Notes: generated by a model not told the origin, from the sequence alone. Positions 17,314 to 28,500 are shown, numbered from the stretch's first letter. The stretch: DNA of 64,000 bases from Flavobacterium sp. (GCA_014377455.1 JACMPO010000046.1:1-64000), one strand, 5' to 3'. Made by a program: numbers and translations.

Positions 17314-20010
17314 TTATTTTAAAATTCGGTCAGCTTGATAACGTTTGTCGTATTTAATATCTTTTAACACACCTGCTTTTATCCCAATAAAAAATCCCCA
17401 ATAGGAATTTTGACCAAATGGATTCCAGTTAAAACTCATGTTCCAACTCATTAAATCACGATTTAAACGAAGTTGTGTAAACGTAACTCCTTTTTGTACT
17501 AAATCGTAACCGGTTGAAACTCCAATTTTCCATTTAGGAGTCAAATCAGTATTGGCTGAAATCATCAAAGTGTTTCCAGATATTTTTTTCTCATTACTAA
17601 AATTGGAGTAGGTAATTGTGTAAGCAAAAGTCATATCCCAAGGTATTTTTACATTGTAAAATCCTGCAAATTCATCCTCTTTTGCATCGTCTTTTTTAAA
17701 TTGGCTGTCTCTATTGTCGCCAATATCTGTATTTGTTCCAAACAAATCGTCTTTTCGACCACCATTTAGTGCACCTTGTTTATTTTCTTTTTCCTTGTCT
17801 TTTCCTGAACTGCTTATGGAATATCCAATAGTCATGTTTGCAGAAGTTACTCGAAACGGATCTGCAATTACCTCATTTGTAGTTTGATTTCTTAAAGCGT
17901 AAGGTGAAATAACAGTTCTAAAATTGACGTTCATTTTTTGGTTAAAAAGTAATGTTCCGCCTGTAATTCCAATATCTGACCATCGAGCTTGAGCCAAATC
18001 ATAATTTGAAGAAAAGTTTAAGTTATTTAACAACATTATTTTTTTAGGTTCTACTTTAGTCGAATCTCTATCAGTCACTTTAGCTTCAAAAGTATTGCTT
18101 AAATTTACTCCAATCGAATTTGAATATCCGTTATTTGGTGAACTGATGCTTCCCTCAAACCGAGTATAATCAGCATAACCAGATGCTGTTTCATATTGTT
18201 GAAAATATCTAGAAAAACTTGGACCATAACTGTGAGAAACACTTGGTCTCATGACGTGTCTGATGGATTGAATGCGACTATTTTTAAAATTAAACGTTCC
18301 GTAAATAGTAGTTCCAATGCTGTTTGAAAACGAATAGGTTCTAAAAGCGTCAAAACCATTCACGCGAGTGTCAACAATTTTATTGGTAACAAAATCACTA
18401 CTTCTTTTAATGGTTTGTAAGGTCCAAACTTCACTGTAATTTACAGATGATGTCGCACTGAAATATTTAAAAACCTTGAAATTTGTACTCAGAGGAATAG
18501 TGTGTAAAAAACCAGTCTTTGCATTGGCAAACATCTCTTTCTTAAAGAAAAATTCTTCGGTGGTTTGAATGTCATTTTTAGCGTTAAGATTGTATTGTAA
18601 ATTGATGTTTTTTATAAATCCTTTTTTCAAACCATCTTTAGGAGCAAATGGATAAATTCGATCAACACTGGTTGTTAAAGTTGGCAATGTCATGCTAATT
18701 TGCTGTGTACGCGTATTTTGAGAATGAGTTGCCGATAACGACATACTTACTTGAGGTACAGTGTTAAAAACTTTTGAATACGAAATGGAAGAGCTTAAGG
18801 TATTGTTTAGTGACGAACCAATATTGGCTTGATTTATGGATTGTTGAAAATAATTACTACTTCCAAGATTTACTGATGCGGAGAATCTTGAGTTTGGATT
18901 TGATTTTCCATCTTTAGTATGTGACCATTGGATGTTGTACAAATTACTCCTTGCATAATCTGGAAAACCACGTTCGCTGTTTATAAGATTTTCGTACCTT
19001 ATATTTATATTTCCGTTAAACTTATATTTTTTGGCATAAGCCGATTCAAATCGCATGGCATAACTTCCATTGGTATAATAATCTCCTAAAACTGCCAAAT
19101 CATAATTGTCACTCAAAGCAAAATAATAACCTCCGTTTTGAAGCGAATAACCACGTTGCGCGCTTTGACCATAAGTAGGAAGTAAAATTCCAGAATGGCT
19201 TTTTGTGGTTATTGGAAAAAAAGCAAATGGCAAAGCAACTGGAGTTGGTACGCCAGCAATGACTAGATTTGTTAACCCTACCACAATTTTCTTTCCAGGG
19301 ACAAATTTTGCTTTATCAGTTATAAAATAATATTCTGGATCATCTAAATCTTTAGCGGTTGTAAATCGGGCATTTTTCATAAAATAAACCGAATCATTTT
19401 CCTTTTTTGTAATATCAGATTTGATGTTCATTTCTTGTTGCGAGGTTCTTGAATTCCAGACAAGAGCGCGTTTAGTTTTAAAATTAAAACGTATGGAATC
19501 GGGTTCTACAACATTTGAACCTTGTTTGAAATTTGGATATTGTGTATATTTTCCAGCACTGTCTTTCAATCTTCCAGCATAAACTTCATTTTTAGCGTAA
19601 TCAAAAACAATGATTCCTGCCTTTAATATGTACTCTTGGTAATATAATTCGGCTTCGTTATAAAGTATTAGAATTTTTTTCTTTTGGTCAAATTTCGCCG
19701 ATGTTTTGGCTTTATACTTGACTTTACCTTCTAGTAGAGGTTTCTTTTTATTTGTAGAATCTGGAGTAATGGTAATTACTTTTTCAGTTGTATTTACCTT
19801 GATATCAGTTTCTTTTTTTTCTACTTTTTGCTTTGTATTAATTTGATTTTTAACAGATAAAGTTCTTATTTTTGAGGGTTGCTCTTGTCCAAACATCGAT
19901 TCAGTTCCTAATGTTAGGAAAATAGCTGATAAAACGATAAAAAATAAGTTTGTACGCAACGGTTTAAATACTATTTTTGTAAAATTATGGCTTGGTATTT
20001 GAACTGCCAA
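17314..20010 (-). CDS. lptD: Putative LPS-assembly outer-membrane protein LptD
   Basis: An 898-aa protein. Residues about 20-42 form a membrane/signal segment. About 95-250 resemble the OstA/LptA-like periplasmic jellyroll (KAKTSAKFDQKKKILILYNEAELYYQ, split, and EVYAGRLKDSAGKYTQ). The rest is a beta-barrel of alternating aromatic strands ending with the WGFFIGIKAGVLKDIKYDKRYQ region. LptD delivers lipopolysaccharide to the outer leaflet. The flavobacterial branch is distant from E. coli LptD and cysteine pairs are lacking. The start is a TTG at 20008-20010 (MAVQIPSHNFTKI), since no later methionine keeps the signal segment. It is divergent from the amidase gene. Confidence 0.82.
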   Translation of the reverse strand: MAVQIPSHNFTKIVFKPLRTNLFFIVLSAIFLTLGTESMFGQEQPSKIRTLSVKNQINTKQKVEKKETDIKVNTTEKVITITPDSTNKKKPLLEGKVKYKAKTSAKFDQKKKILILYNEAELYYQEYILKAGIIVFDYAKNEVYAGRLKDSAGKYTQYPNFKQGSNVVEPDSIRFNFKTKRALVWNSRTSQQEMNIKSDITKKENDSVYFMKNARFTTAKDLDDPEYYFITDKAKFVPGKKIVVGLTNLVIAGVPTPVALPFAFFPITTKSHSGILLPTYGQSAQRGYSLQNGGYYFALSDNYDLAVLGDYYTNGSYAMRFESAYAKKYKFNGNINIRYENLINSERGFPDYARSNLYNIQWSHTKDGKSNPNSRFSASVNLGSSNYFQQSINQANIGSSLNNTLSSSISYSKVFNTVPQVSMSLSATHSQNTRTQQISMTLPTLTTSVDRIYPFAPKDGLKKGFIKNINLQYNLNAKNDIQTTEEFFFKKEMFANAKTGFLHTIPLSTNFKVFKYFSATSSVNYSEVWTLQTIKRSSDFVTNKIVDTRVNGFDAFRTYSFSNSIGTTIYGTFNFKNSRIQSIRHVMRPSVSHSYGPSFSRYFQQYETASGYADYTRFEGSISSPNNGYSNSIGVNLSNTFEAKVTDRDSTKVEPKKIMLLNNLNFSSNYDLAQARWSDIGITGGTLLFNQKMNVNFRTVISPYALRNQTTNEVIADPFRVTSANMTIGYSISSSGKDKEKENKQGALNGGRKDDLFGTNTDIGDNRDSQFKKDDAKEDEFAGFYNVKIPWDMTFAYTITYSNFSNEKKISGNTLMISANTDLTPKWKIGVSTGYDLVQKGVTFTQLRLNRDLMSWNMSFNWNPFGQNSYWGFFIGIKAGVLKDIKYDKRYQADRILK

Positions 20011-20093
20011 AACTACATATTATTTCTTGTCAAAAATAGACATTTAATAATTTTATAACCGATTGGTTTTAATTAAAATTAACTTTATCACCT

Positions 20094-21263
20094 ATGATTA
20101 CCTACATAAAAATTAGAAAAAGCCTTGTTTTTATTGTGATGCTAATCGCAACTAATTCATTTTCACAATCTAATAAATTTAAAGTCACGTTAGATGCAGG
20201 TCATGGAGCACACGATTTTGGCGCAGTTTACAACGGGCATATTGAAAAAAATATCACTTTAGCATTGGTACTTAAAGTAGGCAAAATATTAGAAAAAAAT
20301 CCAAATATTGATGTTATTTTTACTAGAAAAACGGATGTATTTATTGATTTAGTCGAACGTGCAAATATTGCAAATCGAGCTGATGCTTCGATTTTTGTAT
20401 CAATTCATTGCAACGCAAATAAAAATACGGTTGCTGATGGAACCGAGACTTATGTAATGGGTATGTCCAAAAATGCATCAAATTTAGAAGCGGCAAAACG
20501 CGAGAATCAGGTAATTACGATGGAAAAGGATTATAAAACTAAATATGAAGGTTATGATCCAGGTAAACCTGAATCTATGTTGGGAATGACCATAATGCAA
20601 GAGGAATTTCTGGAAAACAGTATTGTGCTAGCAGGAAAAATTCAAGACCGATTTGTTGCCGATTTAGGCAAAAAAAGTCGTGGTGGTGGCGTAAAACAAG
20701 CACCATATATGGTTTTACACAAAGCATATATGCCACGAGTTTTGATTGAAACTGGATTTATTTCAAATCCAGTTGAAGGAGCAAAATTAGATTCAGAAGA
20801 AGGGCAACAAGAAGTTGCCGATGCAATTGCAAAGGCCATAATTGGATACAAAAAAGATTATTTTGATGGTGGCACAAATGATTATCAAGGAGAAAAACCA
20901 TCTGAAAGAGTTCAAGAGCAACCTATCAAAACAAAAAATGAATCTAAAAATCCGGATTCTATAAAACTTGATAATCCTAAAAAAGCAGAATTTAAAACGT
21001 CTGATTCAGGAATAATTTATAAAGTACAACTATCAGCAAGCAATAAGAAAGTCGCTTTAAACCCAAGTAATTTTAAAGGTTTAAAAGATGTATCTATCGA
21101 TCAAACAAATTCGCTTTATAAATACATCTACGGTGAAACTTCAAACTATGAAGAAGCCAAAAATTTGCTAGAAACTGCAAAAACTAAAGGTTATAAAACA
21201 GCTTTTTTAATAGCTTTTAAAAACGGAAAAAGTATTTCGGTTCGAGAAGCAGTTAGTCAATAA
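20094..21263 (+). CDS. N-acetylmuramoyl-L-alanine amidase with C-terminal SPOR-like region
   Basis: A 389-aa secreted Amidase_3 enzyme that cuts the amide bond between MurNAc and the stem peptide. A signal peptide (1-25, ending SFSQ) is followed by zinc ligands His37 (DAGHG), Glu51 (HIEKNI) and the His of SIHCNAN, and by the catalytic Glu in LIETGFISNP. After a lysine/serine-rich linker (about 265-310), the last 80 residues (IIYKVQLSAS ... LETAKTKGYKTAFLIAF) look like a SPOR-type peptidoglycan-binding domain. It lies divergent from lptD and is followed by an MlaD gene, a common flavobacterial order for envelope maintenance. Confidence 0.92.
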   Translation: MITYIKIRKSLVFIVMLIATNSFSQSNKFKVTLDAGHGAHDFGAVYNGHIEKNITLALVLKVGKILEKNPNIDVIFTRKTDVFIDLVERANIANRADASIFVSIHCNANKNTVADGTETYVMGMSKNASNLEAAKRENQVITMEKDYKTKYEGYDPGKPESMLGMTIMQEEFLENSIVLAGKIQDRFVADLGKKSRGGGVKQAPYMVLHKAYMPRVLIETGFISNPVEGAKLDSEEGQQEVADAIAKAIIGYKKDYFDGGTNDYQGEKPSERVQEQPIKTKNESKNPDSIKLDNPKKAEFKTSDSGIIYKVQLSASNKKVALNPSNFKGLKDVSIDQTNSLYKYIYGETSNYEEAKNLLETAKTKGYKTAFLIAFKNGKSISVREAVSQ

Positions 21264-21300
21264 TTAAACTATTTTATTAAATTTGTAAAAAATTACTATT

Positions 21301-22257
21301 TTGAAATTAACACGCGAAATTAAAACCGCAATATTAATTATTGCATCCATATTATTGTTTATTTGGGGTTACAGCTTTTTAAGAGGAAGTGATTTATTTA
21401 CCGATTACCGAAAATTTTATGTAGTATATGATAATGTAGAGGGAATTGCACCATCGTCTATGGTTACTTTAAATGGATTAAATATCGGAAAAGTAAAAAA
21501 AATTGATTTGGAGAAAAATGGAAAGTTAGTGGTAGAACTTCAAATAAAAAACGATTTTCCAATCTCAAAAGGAAGCATAGCCGAGATTTATTCGCCAAGT
21601 CCAATTGGCGGGAAACAAATTTCAATTATTCCAAACTTTAAAGAAACCACGCCTGCTGTATCAGGAGATTTTTTAGTTTCTAGCACCAAAACTGGTTTAA
21701 TTGAAAGTTTAGCGGGTCAAATAGATCCTTTAAAGAAAAAATTAGAAAAACTTTTGGACAATACAAATGCGATGATGCTAAGCGTTAATGAGGTTTTAGA
21801 TACTAAAACAAAGCAAAATATTCATAAAAGTCTCGAAAATTTAAATCAAACTTTAGCACAATTTAAAGTAGCATCAAACGAGGTAAATACGCTTCTTGCA
21901 GATAATAAATCTAAAATAGGAAATTCGATAAAAAATGTAGAACATGCTTCTGCCAATTTTTCTAAAATTTCCGATTCAATATCAAAAGCAAATATTGGAA
22001 AAGCAGTTAAATCTCTGGAGAAGTCTATTGCAAATGTTGACAAAATCATACTAGGATTAGAATCAGGAAAAGGTACTATGGGCAAATTGCTTAACGATGA
22101 ATCTCTTTTTAATAATTTTGGAAAAACATCCAAAGAGTTGGAATTACTGTTACAAGATTTTCGATTATATCCAACACGATATATAAATGTATCACTTTTT
22201 GGTAAGAAAAATAAACCATACGTAGGTCCAGCAGGAGCGGAAGCTGAGAAAAAATAA
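21301..22257 (+). CDS. MlaD/MCE-domain phospholipid-transport substrate-binding protein
   Basis: A 318-aa membrane-anchored periplasmic protein. One N-terminal helix (TAILIIASILLFIWGYSFL) is followed by the MCE domain (residues about 38-120; VVYDNVEGIAPSSMVTLNGL, SPSPIGGKQISI), then a long helical part with heptad-like spacing and an EKSIANVDKIILGLESGKGTMGKLL segment. MCE proteins form hexamers that ferry phospholipids between membranes with MlaE/F partners, which are not in this window. The start is a TTG at 21301, since the helix begins immediately. It follows the amidase by 37 bases, likely in one operon. Confidence 0.9.
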   Translation: MKLTREIKTAILIIASILLFIWGYSFLRGSDLFTDYRKFYVVYDNVEGIAPSSMVTLNGLNIGKVKKIDLEKNGKLVVELQIKNDFPISKGSIAEIYSPSPIGGKQISIIPNFKETTPAVSGDFLVSSTKTGLIESLAGQIDPLKKKLEKLLDNTNAMMLSVNEVLDTKTKQNIHKSLENLNQTLAQFKVASNEVNTLLADNKSKIGNSIKNVEHASANFSKISDSISKANIGKAVKSLEKSIANVDKIILGLESGKGTMGKLLNDESLFNNFGKTSKELELLLQDFRLYPTRYINVSLFGKKNKPYVGPAGAEAEKK

Positions 22258-22276
22258 TTTCAATTGAAAAAAATTT

Positions 22277-23608
22277 ATGCATTATTTAGATAATATATTT
22301 TTTGCTATACTGTTGAGTATCGGATTTGGTTATTTTGCTATCAATGTAAAAAAGCTGTTGCGAAATATCAATTTGGGTAACGATGTGGACCGAAAAGATA
22401 ATGCTACTGCTCGATGGAAAAATATGGCTATGATAGCTCTTGGACAATCTAAAATGGTTAAAAAACCAATTGCTGGAGCGCTTCATGTAATTGTTTATGT
22501 TGGTTTTGTAATTATAAATATTGAGTTGCTAGAAATTGTAATCGATGGACTTTTTGGAACCCATCGTGTATTTGCATTTTTGGGAGGTTTTTATAGTTTT
22601 TTAATTGGTTCTTTTGAAGTTTTAGCATTTCTAGTTTTATTTGCAGTTGTAGTTTTTTGGATTAGAAGAAATACAATAAAATTAAAACGTTTTGCTAGTT
22701 CAGATTTGAATGGAAAACCTAGAAAAGATGCAAATTATATTCTTTATTTTGAAGTTGTATTAATGTCGTTATTTCTGCTGATGAATGCTTCCGATTTTTG
22801 GTTGCAACAAGCTGGTTCACATCATTATATACAAGTTGGTTCTTTTCCTGTAAGTCATTTTCTAACTCCTTTATTTAATGGTATGTCCGAAGCAAAAGTG
22901 ATCCTGTTGGAGCGAACATTCTGGTGGTTACACATTTCAGGAATTTTGGTTTTTTTAAATTATCTTTATTTTTCAAAACATTTACATATCTTATTGGCAT
23001 TTCCAAATACTTATTATGCCGATTTAAACCCCAAAGGACAATTCGATAATTTAGAAAGTGTTACTAAAGAAGTACGATTAATGATGGATCCAAATGCTGA
23101 TCCTTTTGCAACACAACCAGCTGAAGTTACTGCTGTTCCTTCAAAATTTGGAGCCAGCGATGTTCAAGATTTAAACTGGGTACAATTATTAAATGCCTAC
23201 ACATGTACTGAATGTGGTCGGTGCACTGATGCTTGTCCAGCAAATCAAACTGGAAAAAAACTATCGCCAAGAAAAATCATGATGGATACTCGTGATAGGT
23301 TGGAAGAAGTGAGTCGAAATATTGATAAAAATAAGGGAGTTTTTATTCCAGACAATATTTCACTCCTTAATAATTATATTACCACCGAAGAACTTTGGGC
23401 TTGTACTTCATGTAATGCTTGTGTACAAGAATGTCCTGTAAACATAAGCCCATTATCTATTATCATGGATATGCGTCGCTTTTTAGTAATGGAACAAAGT
23501 GCAGCGCCAATGTCGTTAAATGCAATGATGACCAATATTGAAAATAATGGTGCGCCATGGCAATACAATCAGCAAGATCGACTGAATTGGAAAAATGAAT
23601 TAAATTAA
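22277..23608 (+). CDS. Membrane-bound 4Fe-4S oxidoreductase subunit
   Basis: A 443-aa protein with about five or six membrane helices in the first 250 residues (NarI/HdrE-like) and a soluble C-terminal ferredoxin part with two 4Fe-4S motifs, CTECGRCTDACP (near 312) and CTSCNACVQECP (near 376). It probably takes electrons from or to the quinone pool. A partner with two cysteine-rich CCG domains is encoded at 24202, so the pair resembles a split HdrD/GlpC/LutA-type system. The physiological donor is unknown. It starts 19 bases after mlaD. Confidence 0.88.
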   Translation: MHYLDNIFFAILLSIGFGYFAINVKKLLRNINLGNDVDRKDNATARWKNMAMIALGQSKMVKKPIAGALHVIVYVGFVIINIELLEIVIDGLFGTHRVFAFLGGFYSFLIGSFEVLAFLVLFAVVVFWIRRNTIKLKRFASSDLNGKPRKDANYILYFEVVLMSLFLLMNASDFWLQQAGSHHYIQVGSFPVSHFLTPLFNGMSEAKVILLERTFWWLHISGILVFLNYLYFSKHLHILLAFPNTYYADLNPKGQFDNLESVTKEVRLMMDPNADPFATQPAEVTAVPSKFGASDVQDLNWVQLLNAYTCTECGRCTDACPANQTGKKLSPRKIMMDTRDRLEEVSRNIDKNKGVFIPDNISLLNNYITTEELWACTSCNACVQECPVNISPLSIIMDMRRFLVMEQSAAPMSLNAMMTNIENNGAPWQYNQQDRLNWKNELN

Positions 23609-23681
23609 TTTTAATAATAAATAATTTGCAAAATACTATAAGTGAGGTTAGTAGATTGCATAATTAAAAATAAATAAAAAA

Positions 23682-24128
23682 ATGAAGACCGAAGACATTG
23701 ACAAAACCTTACTAGTTGCAACAGAAAATGGACAAAAAATTAGTCCGATTTTACCCGAAGGTGTAAAAAATTATTTAATAGATATTGATGGTACTGTTTG
23801 TGATGACATTCCAAATGAAGAACCAGATCGAATGTTAACAGCAGAGGTTTATCCGGATGCTTTAATCACTTTAAATAAATGGTTTGATGAAGGTCATATT
23901 ATTTTCTTTTTTACTTCAAGGACAGAAGCACACAGAGAATATACTGAAATATGGTTGAAAAAACACGGTTTTAAATACCACGGCATTTTATTTGGAAAAC
24001 CACGTGGTGGCAATTATCATTGGATTGATAATCACTTAGTAAAAGCAACTCGTTATCGCGGGAAATTTACCGATTTAATTGAAAAAGAAGTAACCATCGA
24101 AGTTTTTGACGATGGACAACATGAATGA
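23682..24128 (+). CDS. HAD-like phosphatase-fold protein
   Basis: A 148-aa protein with the HAD nucleophile motif DIDGTVCDD (residues 34-42), motif II at FFTSRTEAHREYT and a later WIDNH that could be the acidic motif. Flavobacterial relatives are often labelled phosphoheptose isomerase, but there is no SIS fold, so HAD-family phosphatase/phosphotransferase is the supported description. It lies between the two Fe-S oxidoreductase genes, and the whole set is on one strand with 70-base gaps. The substrate is unknown. Confidence 0.75.
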   Translation: MKTEDIDKTLLVATENGQKISPILPEGVKNYLIDIDGTVCDDIPNEEPDRMLTAEVYPDALITLNKWFDEGHIIFFFTSRTEAHREYTEIWLKKHGFKYHGILFGKPRGGNYHWIDNHLVKATRYRGKFTDLIEKEVTIEVFDDGQHE

Positions 24129-24201
24129 TATTAAATGTATGATTACAGATATTAGATTTTCAAAATATCAAATATCAGTTATCTTAAATCTAAAATAAAA
24201 G

Positions 24202-24993
24202 ATGTCAGAAAGTTTAGTTGTGCCCACAATGGCCGAAATGTTAGCTCAAGGAAAGCAACCCGAAGTTTTATTTTGGGTAGGTTGTGCTGGTAGTTTTGAT
24301 GACAGAGCCAAAAAAATTACAAAAGCATTTGTTAAAATATTAAATCGTGCCAACGTAGCGTTTGCAGTTTTAGGAACCGAAGAAAGTTGTACTGGCGATC
24401 CAGCAAAACGTGCTGGAAACGAATTCTTGTTTCAAATGCAAGCCATGATGAATATTGAGGTTTTAAATGCATACGAGGCAAAAAAAATTGTAACTGCTTG
24501 TCCACATTGTTTCAATACTTTAAAAAATGAATATCCAGAACTTGGCGGAAAATATGAAGTAATTCATCATACTGAGTTTTTGAAATCGCTTTTAGATTCT
24601 GGAAGATTAACAATAGAAGGAGGACAGTTTAAAGGTAAAAAAATAACTTTTCACGATCCTTGTTATCTTGGTCGAGCAAATAATATTTATGAAGCACCAC
24701 GCGATTTAATTAAAAAATTAGATGCTGAATTGGTAGAAATGAAACGTTCAAAAGCAAATGGTCTTTGTTGTGGTGCCGGAGGAGCACAAATGTTTAAAGA
24801 TGCTGAAAAAGGTTCCAAAGAAATCAATATTGAACGAACTGAAGATGCATTGGAAACTAATCCAGAAATAATTGCAGCTGCATGTCCTTTTTGTAACACA
24901 ATGATGAGCGATGGTGTAAAAAATAAAGAGCAAGAAGCCAATGTAAAAGTTATGGATATTGCCGAACTCATTGCAAATGCTCAAGATTTATAA
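24202..24993 (+). CDS. (Fe-S)-binding protein with two CCG domains
   Basis: A 263-aa soluble protein of the LutA/GlpC/HdrB type. Two cysteine-rich CCG domains are visible: the first with WVGCAGSFD and ACPHCFNTL, the second with CYLGRANN, LCCGAGGAQMF and AACPFCNTMM. Such domains hold non-cubane 4Fe-4S clusters and act with ferredoxin-type subunits in heterodisulfide reductase-like, glycolate or lactate oxidases. The partner is most likely the membrane protein at 22277. The start is the ATG at 24202, followed by MSESLVVPTMAEM. Confidence 0.9.
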   Translation: MSESLVVPTMAEMLAQGKQPEVLFWVGCAGSFDDRAKKITKAFVKILNRANVAFAVLGTEESCTGDPAKRAGNEFLFQMQAMMNIEVLNAYEAKKIVTACPHCFNTLKNEYPELGGKYEVIHHTEFLKSLLDSGRLTIEGGQFKGKKITFHDPCYLGRANNIYEAPRDLIKKLDAELVEMKRSKANGLCCGAGGAQMFKDAEKGSKEINIERTEDALETNPEIIAAACPFCNTMMSDGVKNKEQEANVKVMDIAELIANAQDL

Positions 24994-25038
24994 ATTTTAA
25001 TTGTAATAAATTCCTACCTAAAATAATAAAATACCGTA

Positions 25039-25521
25039 ATGTATATCCCTTTTGAAAACCTACCGGAAGATTCCAGAATTTGGATTTATCAGTCCAACAG
25101 AAAATTTTCTGATGATGAAGTTACCTCAATTCATGGTGATTTGGTTGCGTTTATTTCCGATTGGTCCGCACATGGTGCATCTTTAGAAGCGTCTTTTCAA
25201 ATACGATACAATCGTTTTATTATTTTGGCTGTAAACCAAAATGTGCAACAAGTTACGGGTTGTTCCATCGATAAATCAGTAGAATTTATTCAAAATTTGG
25301 AAAATAAATTTGAAGTTGATTTACTTGATAAAATGAATGTTGCTTTTAAACAAGGCGAATTTGTCACGTACAAAACTTTAATCGAATTTAAAAAACTTGC
25401 TAAAGAAAAGGCGGTATCTGAAAACACAATAGTTTTTAACAATTTAGTAAATACTGTTGAAGAATTTAACGATGGTTGGGAAATTCCAGCAAGCGAAAGT
25501 TGGCACAGCAGATTTTTTTAA
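25039..25521 (+). CDS. Conserved flavobacterial protein of unknown function
   Basis: A 160-aa soluble protein (MYIPFENLPEDSRIWIYQSNRK) found with the Fe-S gene cluster in flavobacteria. Databases often call it ABC transporter ATPase, but no Walker A, signature or Walker B motif is present, so that name is unsupported. The middle part has a conserved-looking SWSAHGAS-like region (DWSAHGASLEASF) and a Cys in VTGCSIDKS. It follows the CCG-domain gene by 45 bases and is probably its operon partner. Confidence 0.7.
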   Translation: MYIPFENLPEDSRIWIYQSNRKFSDDEVTSIHGDLVAFISDWSAHGASLEASFQIRYNRFIILAVNQNVQQVTGCSIDKSVEFIQNLENKFEVDLLDKMNVAFKQGEFVTYKTLIEFKKLAKEKAVSENTIVFNNLVNTVEEFNDGWEIPASESWHSRFF

Positions 25522-25587
25522 TTTAATTAAATCATCCAATCAATAATTTAATAGCACTTTATTAAATTTTATCAACATTAATTTTCA

Positions 25588-28500
25588 ATGCAAACAAAGG
25601 CAAATCTTATATTTTTATTTTTAATTTCTTTTTTTGTTATCAACTGTAGCACCTTAAAAACGCCAACATTAGATTCAAATAAAGTCATTGATAATTTAAA
25701 TTTAACTCCTGAAATTGCATACAATCAGCACGCTAAATCCGAACGTAAAAATTATTTTCCAGATTCTGATTTGGAAAAAAAATGGGTTGACAGTATTTAT
25801 TCTAAATTGTCACTTGAAGAAAAAATTGGACAACTTTTTATGGTTGCGGCTTATTCTAATAAAGATTCTGTTCATGTAAATGATGTTGACAAATTAATAA
25901 AAGAAAATAATATTGGAGGGTTAATTTTTTTTCAAGGCGGACCAAACAGACAAGTAAAATTGACAAATAGATTTCAATCGAAGTCTAAAATTCCATTATT
26001 TATTGGAATTGATGCTGAGTGGGGATTGAACATGCGATTAGATTCTACGTATAAATATCCTTGGAATATGACTCTTGGAGCCGTTAGAGATTTGAATTTA
26101 ATTAAGCAAGTAGGTATTAATATGGCTGATGAAACTAAGCGTATTGGTGCCCAGTTTAATTTTGCACCGGTTTTAGACATCAATACTAATCCAAAAAATC
26201 CTATTATTGGTCATCGTTCTTTTGGTGAAGACAAAGTCAATGTAACTGAACATGCCATTGCACTTATGGATGGTGCTCAAAGTCAAGGAATTTTTTCTAC
26301 GGGTAAACATTTCCCTGGTCATGGCGATACTGCATTGGATTCTCATTACGCATTACCATTAGTAAATTTCCCTAAAGACAGATTGGAACTTGTGGAATTA
26401 TATCCATACAAACGACTTTTTGATGAAGGATTAGTTTCAGTAATGGTGGCTCATCTTAATATTCCAAGTTTGGAACCTCGCGAAAATTTTCCAACATCGG
26501 TTTCCTATAATGTGGTTACAAATTTGCTTCAAAAAGAACTCGGTTTTGACGGTTTAATTTTTACTGATGCGCTAAACATGAAAGCTGCGAGTAAATTTAT
26601 GAAACCTGGAGATATTGATTTAGAAGCATTTATGGCTGGAAATGACATTTTACTTTTTCCAGAAAATGTTCCATTAGCAACTGAAAAAATTTGCAGAGCT
26701 TATCAAGATAGTATTATTTCTGAGGAGCGATTGTCTCATTCTGTCAAAAAGATTTTGCATTATAAATTCAAATCTGGTTTAAATCATTATAAACCTATTT
26801 CAGATAAAAATTTAGTGCAAGATTTGAATGCTTCCTCGAAAGATGCACTTCAATATCGATTGTACGAAAATGGAATCACAGTGCTAAAAAATGAGGAAAA
26901 TATACTTCCCATTAAAAATTTGAATCAAAAAATTGCGTATATAAAACTAGGCGATGATTTAAATGGAACATTTGTTACCACATTGAAAGAATATACCGAT
27001 GTAACAGAAATTTCTGAGACAAATATCGATTCGTTAAAAGTAAAACTTAAAGATTTTTCAACTGTAATTATTGGTTTTCATAAATCAGATAAAGCGTGGA
27101 AAAAGCATGATTTTACAGATTCTGAATTAGCACTTATTCAGGAAATTTCTAAAACTAATTCTGTCATTTTAGACGCCTTTACTAAACCATATTCACTGTC
27201 TGCAATAGCAAGTTTTCAAAATATAAAAGGGGTTATCTTATCGTATCAAAATAGCGATATTGCTCAAGAAGTTTCTGCCGAATTAATTTTTGGTGCTATA
27301 GCATCTAAAGGGAAATTGCCGGTTTCTATTAATGATGATTTCAAAGTAAATTTTGGACTAGAAACTCAAAAATTAAATAGATTAGGTTTTACATCGCCCG
27401 AAAATGTAGGAATGAGTTTGGAAGTTTTATCAAAAATTGACGGTGTTGCACAAAAAGCTATTGATGCTAAAATGACTCCTGGAATTCAATTACTTGTAGC
27501 TAGGCGAGGAAAAGTTATTTATCAAAAATCCTATGGATATCATACTTATTACAATCAGAAAAAAGTTCAAAATGGAGATATTTATGATGTGGCATCGGTA
27601 ACTAAAATGGTTTCTACATTACCTAATATCATGCAACTGTATGATAAGAAAAAGGTTAATTTGGATTCTAAACTTGGCGAAATGCTTCCAATTTTTGAGA
27701 ATACTGATAAAAAAGATATTCCATTCAAAGATTTATTGTCTCATTATGCTCGTTTGCAAGCGTGGATTCCTTTTTACAAAGCAACTTTGGATAGCTTGAA
27801 ATATCCTATGGAAAAGTATTATAGAAAAACACTTACAGATGGATTTTCAAAGCAAGTTGACGAAAATTTATTTCTTCGAGATGATTATCACGATACAATA
27901 ATGAAGCAAATTGCAAACAGTAAATTACTTGATAAAAAAGAATATATATACAGTGATTTTACTTTTATAGTTCTTAAAGAATATCTTGAAAAAGTAACAG
28001 GAAAAACTATCGATGAATTGAGTCAAGATAATTTTTACAAATCACTCGGGATGAATAATACAATGTACAATCCGCTTCGGAAATATGATTGTAGTTTAAT
28101 TCCTCCAACAGAAATTGATACTTATTTCCGTCACACTACCGTTCAAGGTTACGTTCACGATATGGAAGCTGCAATGGAAGGTGGCGTTGCTGGTCATGCT
28201 GGAATTTTTTCCAATAGCATTGACATTGCAAAAATGATGCAAATGTATCTTCAAAAAGGAAATTATGGCGAAGTAAATTATTTTTCGCCAGCGACTTTTG
28301 ATACTTTTAATACGTGTTATTTTTGTGCCGAAGGAAATCGAAGAGGATTAGGATTTGACAAACCACAACTTACCAAAGAAGGACCAACTTGTGGTTGTGT
28401 AAGTAAGTCAAGCTTTGGACACACGGGTTTTACTGGAACTATGGCTTGGGCTGATCCTGAAACTGAAATTATATATGTTTTTTTATCCAACAGAACCTAT

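Noticed and set aside
24152-24193. Inverted repeat TTAGATTT / AAATCTAA before the CCG-domain gene
   Set aside because: Eight bases around a 26-base loop in very AT-rich DNA is likely chance; there is no poly-T tract or known operator pattern.
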